This document shows positions 43,421-52,882 of a DNA stretch of 64,000 bases, piece after piece. The position numbers and the translations under genes are program-made. The notes beneath the pieces were generated by a model that was not told the DNA's origin, made no database searches, and saw only the letters and a program-made list of their open reading frames with translations. Origin of the DNA: Polaribacter sp. SA4-12. GTDB taxonomy: Bacteria; Bacteroidota; Bacteroidia; Flavobacteriales; Flavobacteriaceae. Where the stretch lies: NCBI RefSeq assembly GCF_002163675.1, contig NZ_CP019334.1:3329501-3393500 (forward strand), read 5' to 3'. The stretch's first letter is position 1; the number at the start of each line of letters is the position of its first letter.

Positions 43421-44824
43421 ATGAAGACTTTTTTAACTGAAGATTTTTTACTCCAAACAGATTTTGCAAAAAACTTATATCACAAATTTGCTAAAAAATT
43501 ACCAATTATAGATTATCACAATCATTTACCTTCAAATGAAATTGCAGCAGACAAACAATTTGATAATATTACACAAGCTTGGTTGTATGGAGATCATTAT
43601 AAATGGCGTGCAATGCGTGCTTTTGGTATTAATGAAAAATATATTACAGGTGATGCTTCAGACAAAGAAAAGTTTTTAAAATGGGCAGAAGTTGTTCCTT
43701 TTACAATTAGAAATCCGCTTTTTCATTGGACGCATTTAGAATTGAAAGCTTATTTTGGAATTGATGAAATTTTATCAGTAAAAAATGCTGAAGAAATATA
43801 TGATATAACATCCAAAATATTGCAAAAAAAAACACATTCTGCAAACGGTTTATTAAAATTGATGAATGTAGAATCTTTATGTACAACAGATGATCCTATA
43901 GATACATTAGAATATCATAATGCAATTCAAAAAGATCCTTCTAAAGTAAAAACTTTTCCAACTTTTAGACCAGATAAATCTATTGATGTTTCTAATGTTA
44001 AAACATTTAAAAATTACATTTCAATTTTAGGTAGCCTCTGTAAAGTAACGATTAATTCTTACCAAAAATATATAAAAATTTTAGAAGAAAGAGTCGATTT
44101 CTTTCATGAAAATGGTTGTAGATTATCTGATCATGGTTTTGAGCAAATGCCTTTTTATGATGGTGCAAAATATGATCTTTCCTTGCTATTCAATAAAGCA
44201 ACTTCTGGAATAAATTTAACAGAAGATGAAGTGTTGTTTTTTAAGGCAAAGACACTGGTATTTCTAGGGAGAATGTATCATCAAAAAGGTTGGACACAAC
44301 AGTTTCATTTGGGTGTAATTCGGAATAATAATAATAGATTATTGAAAGAGTTAGGTGTAGATACTGGCTTTGATTCGATGAGTGATACTTCTCAAATTAA
44401 AAATCTAAAAGGATTTTTTAATGCTTTAGATAATACGAATCAACTTTCAAAAACAATTGTTTACAATTTAAACCCTGCAGATAACGAAGTATTTGCAACA
44501 ATGGTTGGTAATTTTAATGATGGTACCATAAAAGGTAAAGTTCAGTTTGGTGCAGCTTGGTGGTTTTTAGACCAAAAAGATGGAATGGAAAAACAAATTA
44601 ACACACTTTCTAATCAGGGTTTATTAAGTTGTTTTGTAGGTATGTTAACAGATTCTAGAAGTTTTTTGTCTTTTCCAAGGCACGAATATTTTAGAAGAAT
44701 TTTATGTAACATTATTGGTACAGATGTAGCAAATGGTGAATTACCAAATGATGAAGCGTTTTTAGGAAAAATAGTAAGTGATATTTGTTATTATAATGCT
44801 AAAAACTATTTCAATTTTAAATAA
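43421..44824 (+). CDS. uxaC: Glucuronate isomerase
   Basis: A 467-residue member of the uronate isomerase family (amidohydrolase-like TIM barrel), which interconverts D-glucuronate and D-fructuronate, or D-galacturonate and D-tagaturonate. Features are the N-terminal metal motif IDYHNHLP, ITQAWLYGDHYKWRAMRAFG, FHWTHLELKAYFGI, CTTDDPIDTLEYH, QFHLGVIRNNN and the C-terminal LTDSRSFLSFPRHEYFRRILC. An oxidoreductase gene starts 11 bp after the stop. In an alginate locus it may serve saturated uronates that lyases do not turn into DEH, or other uronan side chains. Confidence 0.93.
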   Translation: MKTFLTEDFLLQTDFAKNLYHKFAKKLPIIDYHNHLPSNEIAADKQFDNITQAWLYGDHYKWRAMRAFGINEKYITGDASDKEKFLKWAEVVPFTIRNPLFHWTHLELKAYFGIDEILSVKNAEEIYDITSKILQKKTHSANGLLKLMNVESLCTTDDPIDTLEYHNAIQKDPSKVKTFPTFRPDKSIDVSNVKTFKNYISILGSLCKVTINSYQKYIKILEERVDFFHENGCRLSDHGFEQMPFYDGAKYDLSLLFNKATSGINLTEDEVLFFKAKTLVFLGRMYHQKGWTQQFHLGVIRNNNNRLLKELGVDTGFDSMSDTSQIKNLKGFFNALDNTNQLSKTIVYNLNPADNEVFATMVGNFNDGTIKGKVQFGAAWWFLDQKDGMEKQINTLSNQGLLSCFVGMLTDSRSFLSFPRHEYFRRILCNIIGTDVANGELPNDEAFLGKIVSDICYYNAKNYFNFK

Positions 44825-44835
44825 ATCTATCTAAT

Positions 44836-45801
44836 ATGAAAACAATTAAATGGGGAATAATTGGTTGTGGTGATGTTGCTGAAATAAAAAGTGGACCTGC
44901 TTTTCAAAAAGTAGAAAACTCAGAATTAATAGCAGTGATGAGAAGAAATGCTGCAAAAGCAAAAGATTTTGCAGAAAGACATCAGGTTCCTTTTTGGTAT
45001 AATTCTGTTGATGCATTATTAGAAAACCCAGAAATTAATGCAGTTTATATTGCAACACCTCCTTCGACCCATTTAGAAATAGTGAAAAAATGTTTAAAAT
45101 CAAAAAAGTTTATTTATCTCGAAAAGCCGATAACTTTAAATTTTTATGAAGCTGAAGAATTAAATGAAATTGTTACAAATAATGATAAAGTCGTTGTTGC
45201 TCATTATAGAAGAAAACTACCTGTTTTCTTAAAAGTAAAAGCGTTAATTAAAGAAAATAGAATAGGAGATATCAGGTTTGTAGATATTCAAATTTTACAA
45301 TCGAAAGAAAATAATATTATTACTAAAACAGATGACAATTGGCGTTTGAAACCAGAAATTTCTGGAGGTGGTTATTTTCATGATATTGCGCCACATCAAA
45401 TCGATTTAATGTATTATTATTTTGGTGAAATTAAAAACGCTAAAGGTTTTTCTACATCAACTTTAAATAACAATGTTGATGATATTGTAAATGGAATTAT
45501 AGAATTTAAAAACGGAATTCAATTTAGAGGAATCTGGAATTTTAATACTTCTGATAATGAAGTAAAAGATGAGTGTAAAATATATGGAGAAAATGGTACA
45601 ATTACATTTTCTTTTTATGGTGATAAGATAACTTTAACTACTAATTATGATGCCAAAGTTTTTCATTTTACGAACCCGATTCATGTGCAACAACCAATGA
45701 TAGAAAGTACAGTAAACTATTTTTTAGGTAAAGCTTCGAATCCTTGTGATATAGAAAAAGGAGTAACTGTTATGAGAATTTTAGAAACTTTTACAACTTA
45801 A
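44836..45801 (+). CDS. Gfo/Idh/MocA-family oxidoreductase
   Basis: A 321-residue NAD(P)-dependent sugar oxidoreductase. The Rossmann motif is WGIIGCGDVAE (6-16), followed by YIATPPSTHLEIV, the family EKP motif (YLEKPITL, about 95-102) and the catalytic-region GGYFHDIAPHQIDLMYYYFG with the His usual for the family. It sits 11 bp after uxaC and converges with a lyase-like gene. It probably oxidises or reduces a uronate or aldonate intermediate of the same pathway; the substrate cannot be read from sequence. Confidence 0.85.
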   Translation: MKTIKWGIIGCGDVAEIKSGPAFQKVENSELIAVMRRNAAKAKDFAERHQVPFWYNSVDALLENPEINAVYIATPPSTHLEIVKKCLKSKKFIYLEKPITLNFYEAEELNEIVTNNDKVVVAHYRRKLPVFLKVKALIKENRIGDIRFVDIQILQSKENNIITKTDDNWRLKPEISGGGYFHDIAPHQIDLMYYYFGEIKNAKGFSTSTLNNNVDDIVNGIIEFKNGIQFRGIWNFNTSDNEVKDECKIYGENGTITFSFYGDKITLTTNYDAKVFHFTNPIHVQQPMIESTVNYFLGKASNPCDIEKGVTVMRILETFTT

Positions 45802-45808
45802 AAAAAAT

Positions 45809-46882
45809 CTATTTTACATAACATTTTAAAACCTTTGTAATAACTGTTTTCTTCTTAAAAACAATAAAATACAAACCTTTAGAAAAACCAGAAACGTCTA
45901 ATTTATTCTTGTTTATTTTTTTATCAATATAAATTTTTCTTCCAGAATAATCATACATTTCAATAGTATCATAATTCTCTAAATTCGCATTTTTAAATTC
46001 TACTTCATTAGATGAAGGGTTTGGAAATAATAAAATGTTCTCTGCTTTTTCTTTTAAAGTTTCTACAGAAAGTATGTCAGTAACTTCTTCAATGCTAAAA
46101 TCTGCATATTTTACAATTTCATCTTTTAGATCTTTTTTTTTATTTAGACTTCTATAAATTCCCCATTTTGGTCTAGAGAATTCAGCGCCATCTTGCCACA
46201 TATCTATTGGACTATTTGAGTAATTAAAAATCACTTCATTATTCGATATTTTTTTAATTTCAACAGAATAACTACCAACATCACCAAATTTAATAACTTC
46301 AGTTACTTCCACCCAATTACCTCTAAATAAATCTAAGTTTGCATTTTTTAAAGTATTTTGATCTTTTGTAGATGTATATCTTAATTCTAATCTATCTGGA
46401 TTCGATTTTCTTAATGTAAAAGAAATCATCGGAATTGAAGCATAAGAACCACCAACAGATTTTATTTGATGAATGTGTGTAAAACTAGATGAAGGTTTAA
46501 AATCTGAACTTATTTTAAATTTCCATTTATACTCTATGGTTTCACCAATAGTAGCTTTTACGTTTTCTGGTGAATCAGAATATGTTTTAATTTCATTACG
46601 TTGTCTATCAAATTTCTTGCAACGATCATTATCTGGAGTTACATGAATATGGAATAAGAAAACATCTTTGTTTAATTCTGTATCAAATTCTTGTGTAATA
46701 TGATTTCCAAACTCATCATGATTACAATCAGGAGCTTCAATAACATTTCTATTAGGATTCGCAAATACTGAATTAATTAAATCATAAGTGTCTTTCGATG
46801 TATCAGCATTTAACACAACTTGACTCGAAATACCTTGAATTATAAAGATAAAAATGGATGCTAAATAAATGTTTCTTTTCAT
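45809..46882 (-). CDS. Secreted jelly-roll protein, putative polysaccharide lyase, T9SS type A
   Basis: A 357-residue product from the ATG at 46882 (the longer frame overlaps the operator). After a signal peptide comes a beta-jelly-roll domain of about 250 residues with CKKFDRQRNEIKTY, ETIEYKWKFKI and SSFTHIHQIKSVGG. This resembles concanavalin-like lyase folds (PL13/PL20-like or the generic polysaccharide-lyase family), where a QRxE strand and a HxHQ-type strand line the groove. The tail is T9SS type A (LFPNPSSNEVEF...GLYFIVFKKK). It has its own operator (F). Activity on alginate or another uronan is inferred. Confidence 0.7.
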   Translation of the reverse strand: MKRNIYLASIFIFIIQGISSQVVLNADTSKDTYDLINSVFANPNRNVIEAPDCNHDEFGNHITQEFDTELNKDVFLFHIHVTPDNDRCKKFDRQRNEIKTYSDSPENVKATIGETIEYKWKFKISSDFKPSSSFTHIHQIKSVGGSYASIPMISFTLRKSNPDRLELRYTSTKDQNTLKNANLDLFRGNWVEVTEVIKFGDVGSYSVEIKKISNNEVIFNYSNSPIDMWQDGAEFSRPKWGIYRSLNKKKDLKDEIVKYADFSIEEVTDILSVETLKEKAENILLFPNPSSNEVEFKNANLENYDTIEMYDYSGRKIYIDKKINKNKLDVSGFSKGLYFIVFKKKTVITKVLKCYVK

Positions 46883-46890
46883 AATTAAAA

Positions 46891-46920
46891 TTGGTAAACC
46901 AATTTGGTTTCCCAAATATA
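46891..46920 (-). promoter_or_regulatory. Operator array F: two boxes plus -7 element, jelly-roll lyase-like gene
   Basis: TTGGTAAACCAA (46891-46902) and TTGGTTTCCCAA (46904-46915), 13-bp period. CAAATATA (46913-46920) reads TATATTTG on the minus strand. Confidence 0.75.
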
Positions 46921-47685
46921 CAATAAAAACGGAAAAGCTATTATGAATTATATTAAATCAAACGGTTTTTGAAACCTAATTGTAAGTTTAGTAAAATATG
47001 TTATTAATAAGAGGGTTTTAATTATTATAAAAATAATGGAAGTACCAGTATTATTATTATAAATCTGCTATACTACATTTTACAAATAGTACAGAACAAA
47101 ATAGGAATTATATATACTAATACATAATTTCATAATCATTCTTAAATGAATTTGATCCATTCTTAATTCATCCAAATTTATGAGAGCTAATTATTGCTAC
47201 ATATAATAATATATTAAATAGAGTTAAAGAGGATAAAGATTATTTTACTTTTAATATCAGAGAAATCATTTCATCAATGTTATGAAATTTTAAGGTTGTT
47301 TGCATAGTAGTAATTACATAAAATTATAACGAATTATATTTTTTGCCATCTATATAGGTATACATATAAAGGAGAGTGTAAAATATAAGAGGTAATATTC
47401 TTATTTAAGGTAATAGTTCTTTTAAAGAATATAGGAATAGGGTTTTCTTAGCATTCGTTTTTTATTTCAATCTTTTAAAGCCATTTTTTATGTAAACGTT
47501 GGTAGTGTTAATATTTATAAAATCTAATAATTAAAGGGGGAGTTACGTAAAAGCCCTTTGTTTATAGGGGTTAATACTAGTAATAGTAATATTGTTTTTT
47601 GTGATAGTTAATTTTTTGTTAATAATAAATATCTATAATAGTTAAAATAATATATTTATATGGTAATATAATATATATATATATG

Positions 47686-47741
47686 TATATTTGGTTTTCC
47701 AGTTTGGTAAACCAGTTTGGGAAACCAGTTCGGGAAACCAG
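47686..47741 (+). promoter_or_regulatory. Operator array G: four boxes plus -7 element, susC2-susD2 operon
   Basis: TATATTTG (47686-47693) runs into four units beginning at 47691, 47704, 47717 and 47730: TTGGTTTTCCAG, TTGGTAAACCAG, TTGGGAAACCAG and TCGGGAAACCAG. This is the longest array of the window and the only one clearly serving a plus-strand operon. Confidence 0.78.
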
Positions 47742-47768
47742 TAAAATAATTAATTAAAACTCAAATTC

Positions 47769-50700
47769 ATGTCAAAAAACAACTTTTTAAAAAAAATGAG
47801 TACGTGCTTTTTTCTTCTAGCATCGCTTTTTGCTTTTTCTCAGCAAAAAGTATCGGGGAAAGTTACGGATGCAGTAACAGGTGATGCTTTACCTTCAGTA
47901 ACAATTCAAATAAAAGGTACTTCTTCTGGAACAACAACAGATTTTGATGGTAATTATACAATTACTACTAAAACAGAAAGTGATGCCTTAGTATTTAGTT
48001 ATTTAGGTTACAAAACAGAAAATGTTTCAGTAAATGGTAAGTCTATATTAGATGTTGCTATGTCAGAAGATGCAAGTGCATTAGATGAGATTGTAGTAGT
48101 AGGTTATGGTACTCGTAAAAAGAGTCATTTAACAGGGGCGATATCAAAAATTGGTGGTAAAGATGTTGCTGCTGTACAAACTTCTCGTGTAGATGAAGCA
48201 TTAGCTGGTAAATTAGCAGGTGTTTTAATTCAAAATGCAAGTGGAGAGCCAGGTGCAGATCCAAAGATTCAAATTAGAGCTGCTTCTTCTATTTCAGGTA
48301 ACTCAAGCCCACTAATTGTTGTAGATGGTTTTCCTATTAATGGAAATTTAGCTACAGTTAATCCAAACGATATTCAAAGTATAGAAATCTTGAAAGATGC
48401 TGCTTCTGCTGCAATTTATGGTTCAAGAGGTGCAAATGGTGTTATTTTAGTTACTACTAAAAAAGGAAAAACAGGAAAACCTAAATTTAGTTATAATACG
48501 TATACTAGTATCTCAAACAAGTATCGTGATAACATAAATAAGACAGGTTCAGAATGGGCTGCACACTCAAGATCAGAAATTGCTGCTGGAAACTGGGATG
48601 TTTCTCAAATAGACCCCGCTTTTTTAGAGTACAGATTAACTGCTTATGAAGAATCTCCAGATGAACAAAGTGTAGAAGATTATCTTTATCAAACTGGTAA
48701 TACTACTAGCCATGATTTTAGTATGAGTGGTGGTACAGATGATGTAAAATATTTTGGATCTGTTGGTTACCAAGATGCAACAGGTATTGTGAGAACTCAA
48801 GGTTTCGAAAGATTAAATGCGCGTTTAAATATAGATGCTAAATTAGGTGATAAAATTAAGACAGGTATAAGTTTTAATGGGTTTACTTCTAAAAGAGAAA
48901 TTGTTGGATGGGATGTAAGAGACCTTTCTAGAGCATATAGTGTTCATCCTATTTATCATACTGAAGCATCTATTGCTTTTGTGCAAGCATTAGATAAAAA
49001 AGCGCAAGCTTTAGGTCTTTCTGCATTTGATAATGGAGTTAATGGTGATGCAGTTGCTGCAGGTTATAATTCAAGTATATACACTTTAGAACCTGGAGAT
49101 TATGTGAACGATTGGCACTATGGAAGATCAAATAATGGTATTGGAGGATCTGGTGATCAAGGTCCTGCTGCGAAGCTTGATAATTCTGAAAGAATACAAA
49201 GAACATTTTTTGTAAACATTAATTCTTATTTATCATACAATATTTTAGAAGGATTGGATATTAAAACTGTTTTAGGTGGAGATTTAAGAGATACTCAAGA
49301 CTATTATTGGAGAGGAGTTCAATCTGATGCTAAGGCACGTGGTAGTGCAACTAATTTAGATCAAACTGATGTGAAAGTTTCTTCTATATTAAGTGAAACT
49401 ACTTTAAATTATACAAAAGAGATTGGTAAACATAACTTTTCTGCAGTAGCTGGGATTGAATTTCAATCTACTACTTTTAGAGGAAATTCGTTAGATGGTA
49501 CAAATGTGCCAAATACAGCTGTTACAAATTTTAATTTGTTAGCACCTGCTGATATTGTTGTAACAGAAAGAGATGAGACAAGGGTAAGAAAAAGTGTTTT
49601 CGGAAGAGTTAACTATGCATTTGATGATAAATACTTAGCGTCTGTTTCTATTAGAAGAGATGGTGATTCTCGTTTTGGAGCTAACGAACAATATGGTGTT
49701 TTTCCAGCAGTTTCTTTAGGATGGAATGTCCATAAAGAATCTTTTTTACAAGATAGTGAAGTATTAAGTAAATTAAAATTAAGATTTAGTACAGGTTCAT
49801 TAGGTACTACTTCTTTTTTAGGATCATACGATTCATTGAGTTTATTAAACCCTACTCCAACAGGTTTCGGTACAGGATTAAATATTCCTACTGATGTAGC
49901 AAACCCAGATTTAACTTGGCAAACAAATACAGAAACTAATTTTGGTGCTGATTTAGGTTTTGTAAATAATAGATTTACTTTAGGTGTAGACTACTACACG
50001 TCAAATATCGAAAATTTCTTACTAAGTAGAAATGTTTCTGAAGTTCTTGGTACAAGTGCTGTAACAATAAATGCCGGAAATATAAAAAGTTCAGGTGTAG
50101 AATTTGAGTTTTCTGCAGGTATCATTCAAAAAGATGATTTTTCATGGAATTTAACTGGTAACCTATCTACTGTTAATACAGAAATTACAGATTTAGATGG
50201 TTTAGATGAATTACCAAGACAAGCTGTAGGTCAATCTGGTAGAGATGTTGTATATAGAAATTATGTAGGAGGTCAAATTGGTGAAATGTGGGCATTAGAA
50301 ACTGCAGGACAAGTTGAAATGAAATACCTAGAGGATGCAACAAGAAACCCTAACAATACTACTGGTGAATATTATGTAGTAGATCAACAATCACCTGGTG
50401 AAGCAGGTTATGGTGAAATTGATAAAACAAGAACTGTAGAAGAGGGTGGAGATTTAGTGAAAGTAGGACAAAATACACCAGATTTTTACTGGGGATTGAA
50501 TAGTTCTATGAATTACAAAGAGTTTGATATGTCATTACAATTTCAAGGAGCAGTTGGAGCAGAAGTTTTCAATGTAGATCCTTATTATTATGGTTCTCAG
50601 TGGGGTGCTAGATTAGTAGATGGTTTTAAAGATGCTGATGGTCGTGCTGTACATAATGGTATGTTTGTTAAAGGAGCAAAAGACAACATAGATGCAAATA

Positions 50701-50969
50701 TTCAAGACGCTTCTTATTTAGCTTTAAGAAATATAACAATTGGTTATACTTTTAAACAAGATATAGTTGAGAAAATAGGCTTAAGCTCTGTTAGAATATA
50801 TGGTGCTGCTACTAATTTATTATACATAATGGCAGATGACTATACTTCTTATAATCCAGAAGGTATAGAAACAACAGGAGATTATAACGGACCTACAACA
50901 TCTGGTTTTCAAATTGGTGCAAGTCCAGTTGTTAGAAGCTTTACTTTAGGTTTAAATCTTAACTTTTAA
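47769..50969 (+). CDS. SusC-family TonB-dependent outer-membrane transporter (pair 2)
   Basis: A 1,066-residue transporter. A signal peptide (CFFLLASLFAFSQQ) precedes the carboxypeptidase-like domain (VSGKVTDAVTGDALPSVTIQ...FSYLGYKTENV) and plug motifs DEIVVVGYGTRKKSH, ALAGKLAGVLIQ, SPLIVVDGFPING and ILKDAASAAIYGSRGANG. The barrel ends LGLNLNF. It differs clearly from the first SusC in the barrel, so it probably recognises a different oligosaccharide size or sequence. susD2 follows 11 bp later. Operator G precedes it. Confidence 0.93.
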   Translation: MSKNNFLKKMSTCFFLLASLFAFSQQKVSGKVTDAVTGDALPSVTIQIKGTSSGTTTDFDGNYTITTKTESDALVFSYLGYKTENVSVNGKSILDVAMSEDASALDEIVVVGYGTRKKSHLTGAISKIGGKDVAAVQTSRVDEALAGKLAGVLIQNASGEPGADPKIQIRAASSISGNSSPLIVVDGFPINGNLATVNPNDIQSIEILKDAASAAIYGSRGANGVILVTTKKGKTGKPKFSYNTYTSISNKYRDNINKTGSEWAAHSRSEIAAGNWDVSQIDPAFLEYRLTAYEESPDEQSVEDYLYQTGNTTSHDFSMSGGTDDVKYFGSVGYQDATGIVRTQGFERLNARLNIDAKLGDKIKTGISFNGFTSKREIVGWDVRDLSRAYSVHPIYHTEASIAFVQALDKKAQALGLSAFDNGVNGDAVAAGYNSSIYTLEPGDYVNDWHYGRSNNGIGGSGDQGPAAKLDNSERIQRTFFVNINSYLSYNILEGLDIKTVLGGDLRDTQDYYWRGVQSDAKARGSATNLDQTDVKVSSILSETTLNYTKEIGKHNFSAVAGIEFQSTTFRGNSLDGTNVPNTAVTNFNLLAPADIVVTERDETRVRKSVFGRVNYAFDDKYLASVSIRRDGDSRFGANEQYGVFPAVSLGWNVHKESFLQDSEVLSKLKLRFSTGSLGTTSFLGSYDSLSLLNPTPTGFGTGLNIPTDVANPDLTWQTNTETNFGADLGFVNNRFTLGVDYYTSNIENFLLSRNVSEVLGTSAVTINAGNIKSSGVEFEFSAGIIQKDDFSWNLTGNLSTVNTEITDLDGLDELPRQAVGQSGRDVVYRNYVGGQIGEMWALETAGQVEMKYLEDATRNPNNTTGEYYVVDQQSPGEAGYGEIDKTRTVEEGGDLVKVGQNTPDFYWGLNSSMNYKEFDMSLQFQGAVGAEVFNVDPYYYGSQWGARLVDGFKDADGRAVHNGMFVKGAKDNIDANIQDASYLALRNITIGYTFKQDIVEKIGLSSVRIYGAATNLLYIMADDYTSYNPEGIETTGDYNGPTTSGFQIGASPVVRSFTLGLNLNF

Positions 50970-50980
50970 ATAAAGAAAAA

Positions 50981-52309
50981 ATGAAAAAAATAAATATAAT
51001 AGTATTAGGATTAATGTTGGTCGTATCAGCATGTTCAACAGATTTAGATCAATCTCCATCAAATATTACAAGTCCAGATTCTTTAACAGATTTTGAAGGG
51101 GTTTTAAATTCAGCGTATAATTATCAAACTGGTTCTGCTACACCAATGAGTGTAATGGGAGATTTTAGAGCAGATAACGCTCAGTTTGACGAATCTCCAC
51201 ATAACTCATTTGCAGCATTTAATGGTGATGTAGCGTCTATGGAAGGTGATTTTTTCCAACCGATGTATGCAGCTTTATATAAGTCTATTTTAAGTGCAAA
51301 TACAGTGATTGAAAAATCATCAAATGCAAGACATATTGGTGAAGCTAAATTTTTAAGAGCCTTGGCTTATTTTAAATTGGTAAAAGTATTTGGAGATGTT
51401 GCTGTTAATTTATCAGCTGCACCAAGTTTAATTGATACTTCAATTTTAAAAAGACAACCAGCTGCTGATGTATATACTCAGATTATTTCTGATTTAAATG
51501 ATGCAAAAGGTGCATTAAACAATGATGGTATACCTACAGGTAGAGCATCTAAAATTGCTGCACAAGCATTGTTAGGTAAAGTGTATATGCAAATGGGCGA
51601 TTATGTAAATGCAGAAACTCAATTAGCTACAGTTGTAAGCGGAGCTGCAGGAGCAGGTGTTGCATTAAAAGCTAATTTTGCAGATGTTTTTGGTCCAGGT
51701 TCTGACTTGAATTCAGAAATTATATACGCAACTCAGATATCTGGTTCTATAGCAATTAGTGACTATAGTGGTTCTACATTTGCATTATGGAGTAATGGAG
51801 GTGATACAAAATCTGATGAAGATCCAATTACTTCTGACCTAGCTGATGCTTTTGATGCTGCTGGTGATGTTGTTAGAAAAAACGTAACTATGTCTGTTCC
51901 TCCTTTAAGCGCTTATCGTTTAGGTGTTAAATATGGGGCTGCAGCTGCTGAACAAGATTTTATAGAAATTAGATTAGCAGATGTTATTTTATTATATGCT
52001 GAAGCATTAAATGAAAATGGTACTGCAGCTAGTACAGTTTTACCTTTATTGGATGATATTAGAACGAGAGCTGGTTTAACTAGTTTAACAGGTACTGTAA
52101 GTTCACAAGCCGATGTTAGAACAGCTATTGCTAATGAAAGAAGATTAGAGTTAGCTTTAGAAGGTCAAAGATGGTTTGATTTAGTTAGAACAGGTTCTGT
52201 TGATGCAGAAATGGGAAAAACCATTAATAGTAATTATTATGTGTTTCCAATTCCAACTTCAGAGATATTTGCTAGTGAGGGAGTTATAACTCAAAATGCA
52301 GGTTACTAA
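50981..52309 (+). CDS. SusD/RagB-family lipoprotein (pair 2)
   Basis: A 442-residue SusD-like lipoprotein (LVVSACSTDLDQSPS, Cys18). Helical repeat motifs GEAKFLRALAYFKLVKVFGD and the C-terminal LRL segment (ERRLELALEGQRWFDLVRTGS...YVFPIPTSEI) are typical. It is shorter than the first SusD (442 against 531). It pairs with SusC2 at the outer membrane and is followed by a strong terminator, so the pair forms a two-gene operon. Confidence 0.92.
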   Translation: MKKINIIVLGLMLVVSACSTDLDQSPSNITSPDSLTDFEGVLNSAYNYQTGSATPMSVMGDFRADNAQFDESPHNSFAAFNGDVASMEGDFFQPMYAALYKSILSANTVIEKSSNARHIGEAKFLRALAYFKLVKVFGDVAVNLSAAPSLIDTSILKRQPAADVYTQIISDLNDAKGALNNDGIPTGRASKIAAQALLGKVYMQMGDYVNAETQLATVVSGAAGAGVALKANFADVFGPGSDLNSEIIYATQISGSIAISDYSGSTFALWSNGGDTKSDEDPITSDLADAFDAAGDVVRKNVTMSVPPLSAYRLGVKYGAAAAEQDFIEIRLADVILLYAEALNENGTAASTVLPLLDDIRTRAGLTSLTGTVSSQADVRTAIANERRLELALEGQRWFDLVRTGSVDAEMGKTINSNYYVFPIPTSEIFASEGVITQNAGY

Positions 52310-52346
52310 ATAATTATTATAATAACTTGAATTAAGTTAATTATTG

Positions 52347-52382
52347 GGCTTACAACTTTAAAAAGTTGTAAGCCTTTTTTTT
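52347..52382 (+). terminator. Terminator of the susC2-susD2 operon
   Basis: GGCTTACAACTT / AAGTTGTAAGCC stem followed by eight or more T. Confidence 0.9.
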
Positions 52383-52807
52383 GTAATGAAAAAGGCAATT
52401 CAAATTATAGAATAAGACAATCTATCTTAAGTAAAACCGAATATTGGTTTAAGTATGGAAATAAAATAAGTAAAGCATTGATGATTGTTATGTTACTTAT
52501 TAGCATAGGTTTTTTAATAAATCTATCATCAAGTTAACAACAGGTTTATTTGATTTATTATATCAGTAACTCTATTTTACTTATAACTGTTTCTTTCAAA
52601 TTAGAACACAATATACTAAGTTAGGAATCACGGAATCTTAAACTAACGTATTCTCGAATGTAGAATCTTCAACAATTACATTTACAAGTTTTAAATACCT
52701 GTAAATTTTCTTTAACTATTTATAAAGTTTATCAATTCTGTTAGAATTAATAGTAGAAAAGATGTTATAGATCGTTAATAAAGAAACAGGTTTAATCTGT
52801 AACATTT
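52383..52807. other. Intergenic stretch without recognisable gene
   Basis: About 425 bp between the susD2 terminator and the terminator of the opposing PL7 run. A frame without ATG (about 52384-52537) encodes a short hydrophobic tail and could be a gene remnant; no repeat or operator is seen. Confidence 0.5.
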
Positions 52808-52847
52808 TTTAAAAACAAAAAGCTCCAAATATTGATGGAGCTTTTAT
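52808..52847 (-). terminator. Terminator of the seven-gene GntK/Gnd-to-PL7 run
   Basis: AAAAGCTCC / GGAGCTTTT stem with a T-rich tail on the minus strand, 36 bp past the PL7 stop. Confidence 0.8.
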
Positions 52848-52882
52848 TTACATGAGGTTTTTGTTCAATCTAACTTTATAAA

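Larger units (their letters stand above)
46883..47768. other. Long divergent intergenic region holding operators F and G
   Basis: A stretch of 886 bp between the lyase-like gene and susC2. It holds operator arrays at each end. The roughly 765 bp between them are extremely AT-rich, with no frame, hairpin or repeat I can support; a TA-repeat tract (about 47666-47690) leads into the susC2 -7 box. Confidence 0.7.

Noticed and set aside
47691-47741. CRISPR-like short direct repeats upstream of susC2
   Set aside because: The units are 12-bp palindromes with a 13-bp period and no spacers, repeated at eight other promoters; they are operators, not a CRISPR array.
52384-52537. Frame ending in a hydrophobic stretch (KALMIVMLLISIGFLINLSSS) after susD2
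   Set aside because: It has no usable start codon before the hydrophobic part and begins inside the terminator; at best a gene remnant, so it is not listed as coding.
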